Assembly (NCBI GenBank): GCA_035275625.1
Contig: DATEMK010000512.1
Span: forward strand, 1-27,532
Source: DATEMK01 sp035275625
GTDB lineage: Bacteria; Bacteroidota; Bacteroidia; AKYH767-A; OLB10
Direction of reading: 5' to 3'
DNA: 27,532 nucleotides
This document shows positions 24,007 through 27,532 of this stretch, piece by piece. Positions within the stretch are counted from its first letter, which is position 1, and every line of letters begins with the position of its first letter. A program made the translations under genes and the position numbers. A model generated the notes under the pieces. That model saw nothing but the letters and a program-made list of their open reading frames with translations. It did no database searches and was not told where the DNA came from.

Positions 24007-24621
24007 ATGCTTCATTTTGTAACTCCACCCTATTTGCTCCGCAGGTTTTACAAGAAGCTTACCTGGAATTTTCCCACCACTGAAAAAGTAATTTATCTTA
24101 CGTTTGATGATGGTCCCATTCCGGAGGTCACTCCTTTTGTTTTGGATCAGTTAAAACAATATAACGCAAAAGCCACCTTTTTCTGCATTGGTGAAAATAT
24201 TGACAAACATCCTGAAGTTTTTAAACAGGTAAAAGAACAGGGACACACAACCGGGAACCATACCTTTCATCATTTAAACGGATGGGATACGCATGACCAG
24301 CTTTATTTTGAAAGTGTGGAACGCGCACGCGCTTTTGTCGGCACCAAATTTTTCAGACCTCCATACGGAAGAATCCGAAAGTCGCAGATTGCCATGCTTG
24401 GATCACGTTATTCCATTATCATGTGGGATGTGCTCAGCTATGATTTTGATAAGAAAACTTCTCCTGAAAAATGTTTTTCAAATGTAATGCGTCATGCGAA
24501 GGAAGGTTCCATAGTCCTTTTCCATGACAGTATTAAAGCGCAGAAGAATTTATATTATGCTTTGCCAAAAACCCTGGAACATTTTTCAAAAGAAGGATTT
24601 GAATTCAGGGCAATTACCTGA
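24007..24621 (+). CDS. Polysaccharide deacetylase (NodB domain, carbohydrate esterase 4)
   Basis: A 204-residue single-domain NodB-type deacetylase, expected to remove N- or O-acetyl groups from a cell-envelope or exported glycan. All five CE4 motifs are visible: TFDDGP (Asp34, Asp35), the metal-binding HTFHH (His85, His89), RPPYGR (117-122), WDVLSYDF (Asp141) and VLFHDS (His173). There is no clear signal peptide, although the N-terminal LHFVTPPYLLRRFYKKLTW is hydrophobic and basic, so location is uncertain. Length is normal for the short Bacteroidota form. It lies 95 bp after the GT117-like gene on the same strand and converges on rsmI. The substrate cannot be read from the sequence; peptidoglycan, chitin-like and surface polysaccharide are all possible. 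Confidence 0.92.
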   Translation: MLHFVTPPYLLRRFYKKLTWNFPTTEKVIYLTFDDGPIPEVTPFVLDQLKQYNAKATFFCIGENIDKHPEVFKQVKEQGHTTGNHTFHHLNGWDTHDQLYFESVERARAFVGTKFFRPPYGRIRKSQIAMLGSRYSIIMWDVLSYDFDKKTSPEKCFSNVMRHAKEGSIVLFHDSIKAQKNLYYALPKTLEHFSKEGFEFRAIT

Positions 24622-24663
24622 ATTAAATTTTCCCGCAGGGATGGGATGACTCCGGCATAAATT

Positions 24664-25338
24664 CTAAATTTTTTTCCCTTCCACAACAATAACAATTTCG
24701 CCTTTAACAGTTTTTGATTTGAAATACCCGATCAATTCTTCGATGGTTCCGCGTTTTGTTTCTTCAAATATTTTTGTAAGCTCTCTCGAAACGGAAGCCC
24801 TTCTTTCATTGCCAAACACATTTGAAAATTCTTCCAGCGCTTTCACCAGGCGGTGAGGCGATTCATAAAAGATCATGGTGCGTGCTTCCTTTTCCAGGTT
24901 GTTCAATGCTGTTTGCCTTCCTTTTTTCTGTGGGAGAAATCCTTCAAAGCAAAATTTATCGCAGGGAATTCCTGAATTCACCAAAGCCGGGACAAAAGCA
25001 GTTGCACCCGGCAGGCATTCCACTTCAATATCATTTTTCAAACATTCTCTCACCAATAAAAATCCGGGATCGGAAATAGCGGGAGTTCCGGCATCGCTTG
25101 CCAAAGCAATTTTTTGCCCGCTCAAAAGCAAACGTATTACTTCAGGAACTGAATTGTGTTCGTTGTGCTGATGATGAGATAAGATTTTTTTATTAATTGA
25201 AAAGTGATTCAGCAAAACCTTTGTGGTGCGTGTATCCTCTGCAAGAATTAAATCAACTTCCTTTAAAATTTTTATGGCTCTTAATGTAATGTCATCAAGA
25301 TTGCCAATAGGCGTAGGAACAATAAAGAGTTTTGACAT
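24664..25338 (-). CDS. rsmI: 16S rRNA (cytidine(1402)-2'-O)-methyltransferase
   Basis: A 224-residue member of the tetrapyrrole-methylase fold family, matching RsmI, which 2'-O-methylates C1402 in the decoding centre of 16S rRNA using S-adenosylmethionine. Seen: the N-terminal FIVPTPIGNLDDITLRA, the LILAEDTRTTKVLLNHF block, the SAM-binding LASDAGTPAISDPG (about 78-91), the LPGATAFVPALVNSGIP segment, and FYESPHRLVKALEEF. The C-terminal ~50-residue extension of the E. coli enzyme is absent, as in short RsmI forms. A good promoter match lies just upstream (25358-25391), so it can be transcribed independently of the T9SS gene located upstream on the same strand. Confidence 0.95.
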   Translation of the reverse strand: MSKLFIVPTPIGNLDDITLRAIKILKEVDLILAEDTRTTKVLLNHFSINKKILSHHQHNEHNSVPEVIRLLLSGQKIALASDAGTPAISDPGFLLVRECLKNDIEVECLPGATAFVPALVNSGIPCDKFCFEGFLPQKKGRQTALNNLEKEARTMIFYESPHRLVKALEEFSNVFGNERRASVSRELTKIFEETKRGTIEELIGYFKSKTVKGEIVIVVEGKKI

Positions 25339-25357
25339 CCAGGGTAAAGAGAAGCTG

Positions 25358-25391
25358 CAAAGATGAAAACTTACCCTGAATGTTTCTCAAA
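25358..25391 (-). promoter_or_regulatory. Candidate promoter of rsmI, flanked by an 8-bp inverted repeat
   Basis: On the minus strand TTTG (25388-25391) is followed after 22 nt by CATCTTTG (25358-25365), one mismatch to TAnnTTTG; the ATG is 19 nt further on. The -7 box lies between inverted copies of CAGGGTAA (25340-25347) and TTACCCTG (25371-25378). Confidence 0.45.
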
Positions 25392-25398
25392 CATGTAA

Positions 25399-26106
25399 TT
25401 ATAGTTTCAGAAATTTCTTTCTTGAAACGGTTCCGTTTCGTTCCGTGATCTCAATAAAATAAAACCCTTTCGACAAAAAGCGTACATCCAGATTTTTTCC
25501 GGCTGACCTTCTGAACATGACTGTTTGCCCAAGATCATTTGATATTCTTACGTACTCAATAGAATTTTGATGGTTTGAATTTATCCTGATTTGATCCGTT
25601 ACAGGATTAGGAAAGAGGAAAAATGACTGGATTTGCTCACTTAACATGTTAATAGACAAAAGAGGAACAAAGTAAACGGTATCAATCTGAAGTGAATCAA
25701 AAGTTGCACCAGGATTGCTGTTAATGCGGGGCCACACAACTACAATATTATTACCTGTTTTATATGTTGCAGGTGTAAATTGATAACTAAAAACAGGGAT
25801 AGAAAAATTGTCATTTCCATGAAGAGTGTCAATATAAATTTTTCCAAGAGTTTCAATCGTGGAGAAATTGGTATCAGTGTTCATTAAAAATACTCTGCAT
25901 GTATCAAGGACCGGAACGACACCACTTCCCAGATTAGATACATGGATGTTAAAATTATATTGATCGTTTTCATAAGCGGTATCCAGGGGTAAAACAGGAA
26001 AACTGTCAACCGAAGTAACAGTCATTAAAATCTGCTGCGCAAAGCTGTTTTTTGAAAAAATGCCTGCTAAGAGAAGAGTGATAAGTAAAAATCTTTTTGT
26101 TTTCAT
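25399..26106 (-). CDS. Small T9SS-exported protein
   Basis: A 235-residue secreted protein of unknown function. Signal peptide: KTKRFLLITLLLAGIFSKNSFAQ, cleavage near residue 23. Residues ~30-150 form a beta-rich domain (YENDQYNFNIHVSNLGSG, NNIVVVWPRINSNPG) that resembles CARDB-like immunoglobulin folds; this is a loose impression. The last ~80 residues are a T9SS type A sorting domain: FFLFPNPVTDQIRINS, VRISNDLGQTVMF and LSKGFYFIEITERNG. It is transcribed toward rsmI with a 60-bp gap. An exact -7 box (TATGTTTG on the minus strand, 26130-26137) precedes it. No catalytic residues are evident. Confidence 0.85.
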   Translation of the reverse strand: MKTKRFLLITLLLAGIFSKNSFAQQILMTVTSVDSFPVLPLDTAYENDQYNFNIHVSNLGSGVVPVLDTCRVFLMNTDTNFSTIETLGKIYIDTLHGNDNFSIPVFSYQFTPATYKTGNNIVVVWPRINSNPGATFDSLQIDTVYFVPLLSINMLSEQIQSFFLFPNPVTDQIRINSNHQNSIEYVRISNDLGQTVMFRRSAGKNLDVRFLSKGFYFIEITERNGTVSRKKFLKL

Positions 26107-26129
26107 GACAAGATATTTTTAGACTTATA

Positions 26130-26137
26130 CAAACATA
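26130..26137 (-). promoter_or_regulatory. Candidate -7 box for the small T9SS cargo gene
   Basis: The minus strand reads TATGTTTG, an exact TAnnTTTG match, 23 nt before the ATG at 26106. The nearest TTTG upstream is 25 nt away, slightly longer than typical. Confidence 0.4.
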
Positions 26138-26151
26138 ATTAAACATTTCTT

Positions 26152-26182
26152 TTTGCCAGCATCAAATTTTCAACTATCTTAC
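26152..26182 (+). promoter_or_regulatory. Candidate promoter for the helical-repeat gene
   Basis: TTTG (26152-26155), 19-nt spacer, then TATCTTAC (26175-26182), which matches TAnnTTTG at six of eight positions. The ATG follows 20 nt later. Confidence 0.4.
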
Positions 26183-26202
26183 GCGCCTAAAACTCATATA
26201 AA

Positions 26203-27532
26203 ATGGATATTCTGAACCAGGTTATCAAAGGGATGAATAAGGAACAGATCCGGTATTTTAAATTATACGCCTCCAGGTTTACTTCGGAAACCCGAAAGGA
26301 TCTTACTTTGTTTGATTACATCAGGAAGTCAGATGACAAATATGATGATGAAAAAATATTTAAAAAGCTGTACAACGGCACGGAAAAAAATCCTTTTTAC
26401 CGTTTAAAAAACCGCCTGATGCTCGATATTAATAAAAGCATCACCATCCAGCATTTTGATGATGAGGAAACCATTCATGCTTATCACCTGCTTGCGCTCG
26501 TGAAATTTTACATGAATAGAAACAATGTGGAAGCGGCACATTATTTTTTGCGAAAAGCCGAATCAAAAGCCCAATCCATTGAGAGCTTTGAGCTGCTTGA
26601 TGTTATCTACGGTGACTTCATCCGGCTGTCGCATGAAAAAATCTCTATCAACCCTGAATTTTATATTACAAAGCGAAAAGAAAACCATGTGCATATCAAC
26701 CAGCTGCGCGCCATAGATGATATTCTTGCCGCGGTTTCTTACCGGCTGAAGATCACACAGAATTTTGCCGCGGAAGAGAACCCGATTTTGCCCCTGCTTC
26801 AAAAAACGGTAAATGATTTTTCACAGGATAAAGAGCTTAAGAAAAGTCAGACGCTCCGGTTTAAGCTGTACCATGCAGTGAGCCAGATATTATTGCAAAA
26901 ACGCGATTACAAAGCTCTTGAAGATTACCTGCTGACTATTTACCGCGAGTTTAATAAAGAAAAGCTTTTTACAAAAACCAATCACGACACCCGTTTGCAA
27001 ATGCTCACGTACATGGTGAATGCGCTTTTCAAGAACAATAAGCTGAGGCTTTCTTTAAAGTATGCCGAAGAACTTAAAACGGCCATGGAGGAATATAACA
27101 GGATGTTTTATGATAAATATATTTTCTTCTATTACAATTCGCTGGTGATAAATTATTCCATCCTGGACCGTGAGAAAGCAATTTCTATTCTTGAAGATTT
27201 AAGAAGCAATGAAAAAATAAAGTCAAATACTTTTTACCAGGTTTTTGTCTATCTCAACCTGATGCTGCTGTGGTTTGAAAAACGCAATTACCAGAATGCA
27301 ATGAAAAACCTGAATAAGCTGTACCTTCTCGATAATTATAAAACCACCGACCTCGCATTGCGTTTCAGAATTGCCATGACAGAACTGATCATTCGTTACG
27401 AGTTAAAAGATTTTGACCTGCTGGAGTATAAAATCAACCAGTTAAAAAAAGACTTCAAAGAATACCTCAACCAAAAAGAGAATGTGAAAGAAAAGGAATT
27501 TATATCCATCTTAAAATCCATCATTAATTCGG
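26203..27532 (+). CDS. Helical-repeat (TPR-like) protein of unknown function, cut by the window end
   Basis: An open frame of 443 codons starting at ATG (MDILNQVIKGMNKEQIRYFKL) and running off the window without a stop. The protein is almost wholly alpha-helical by composition. It shows repeated helix pairs with spaced Tyr, Leu and Ala (ALVKFYMNRNNVEAAHYFLRKAE; LKYAEELKTAMEEYNRM; FVYLNLMLLWFEKRNYQNAM), as in degenerate TPR arrays. No signal peptide, membrane segment or catalytic motif is visible, so it is probably cytosolic. The opening segment KGMNKEQIRYFKLYASRF recurs, from memory, in uncharacterised ~500-residue Bacteroidota proteins. It is divergent from the small T9SS cargo gene. Function unknown. 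Confidence 0.85.
   Translation, partial: MDILNQVIKGMNKEQIRYFKLYASRFTSETRKDLTLFDYIRKSDDKYDDEKIFKKLYNGTEKNPFYRLKNRLMLDINKSITIQHFDDEETIHAYHLLALVKFYMNRNNVEAAHYFLRKAESKAQSIESFELLDVIYGDFIRLSHEKISINPEFYITKRKENHVHINQLRAIDDILAAVSYRLKITQNFAAEENPILPLLQKTVNDFSQDKELKKSQTLRFKLYHAVSQILLQKRDYKALEDYLLTIYREFNKEKLFTKTNHDTRLQMLTYMVNALFKNNKLRLSLKYAEELKTAMEEYNRMFYDKYIFFYYNSLVINYSILDREKAISILEDLRSNEKIKSNTFYQVFVYLNLMLLWFEKRNYQNAMKNLNKLYLLDNYKTTDLALRFRIAMTELIIRYELKDFDLLEYKINQLKKDFKEYLNQKENVKEKEFISILKSIINS

Overview
The window looks like a chromosomal segment of a Bacteroidota bacterium. Three lines support this. Four predicted secreted proteins end in type IX secretion system (T9SS) type A sorting domains. Start codons lack clear Shine-Dalgarno sequences. 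Several genes have promoter boxes close to the Bacteroidota -7 consensus TAnnTTTG. The DUF2723/TMEM260-like membrane protein, the deoxyhypusine-synthase-like protein and methionyl-tRNA synthetase with a fused tRNA-binding domain also fit this phylum. Order-level placement is not possible from this sequence. No prophage, insertion sequence, CRISPR array or toxin-antitoxin module was seen, so this is mostly core genome with a few secreted accessory proteins.

Layout. 1-2300 (+): a disrupted small DUF1801-like gene, a deoxyhypusine-synthase-family gene and a DPM1-like polyprenyl-phosphate mannosyltransferase. 2304-6508 (-): a probable run LD-carboxypeptidase > yraN > rluB-type pseudouridine synthase > secreted transglutaminase-like protein. 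6616-10566 (+): metG followed by a secreted M1-family metallopeptidase. 10659-15193 (+): an orphan LytTR response regulator, then two T9SS cargo proteins (a six-repeat NHL propeller and a 746-residue modular protein), closed by a strong hairpin terminator. 15286-18492 (-): a large hybrid histidine kinase. 18813-20327 (+): a seven-repeat propeller T9SS cargo. 20582-20654 (-): tRNA-Gln(TTG) with its terminator. 20816-24621 (+): a TMEM260/GT117-like multi-membrane protein and a polysaccharide deacetylase. 24664-26106 (-): a small T9SS cargo followed by rsmI. 26203-end (+): a helical-repeat protein cut by the window edge.

How the genes may work together. Three are translation or RNA-modification genes (rluB-type, metG, rsmI). 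Three act on the cell wall or polysaccharide (LD-carboxypeptidase, NodB deacetylase, possibly the transglutaminase). The DPM1-like enzyme (donor synthesis) and the GT117-like GT-C enzyme could form a mannosylation route acting on exported proteins such as the T9SS cargo seen here; this is inference.

Most unusual signal. Between 5.3 and 8.7 kb, several unrelated short-period repeats sit exactly at gene edges or inside coding sequence: a 163-bp tandem duplication carrying the 3' end of the LD-carboxypeptidase gene with GC-rich palindromes, a head-to-head 7-nt array making up the metG leader, a GC-rich hairpin in frame in the MetG linker, and an 8-nt repeat encoding the N-terminus of the M1 peptidase signal peptide. 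Related 7-nt arrays recur before the GT117-like and deacetylase genes.
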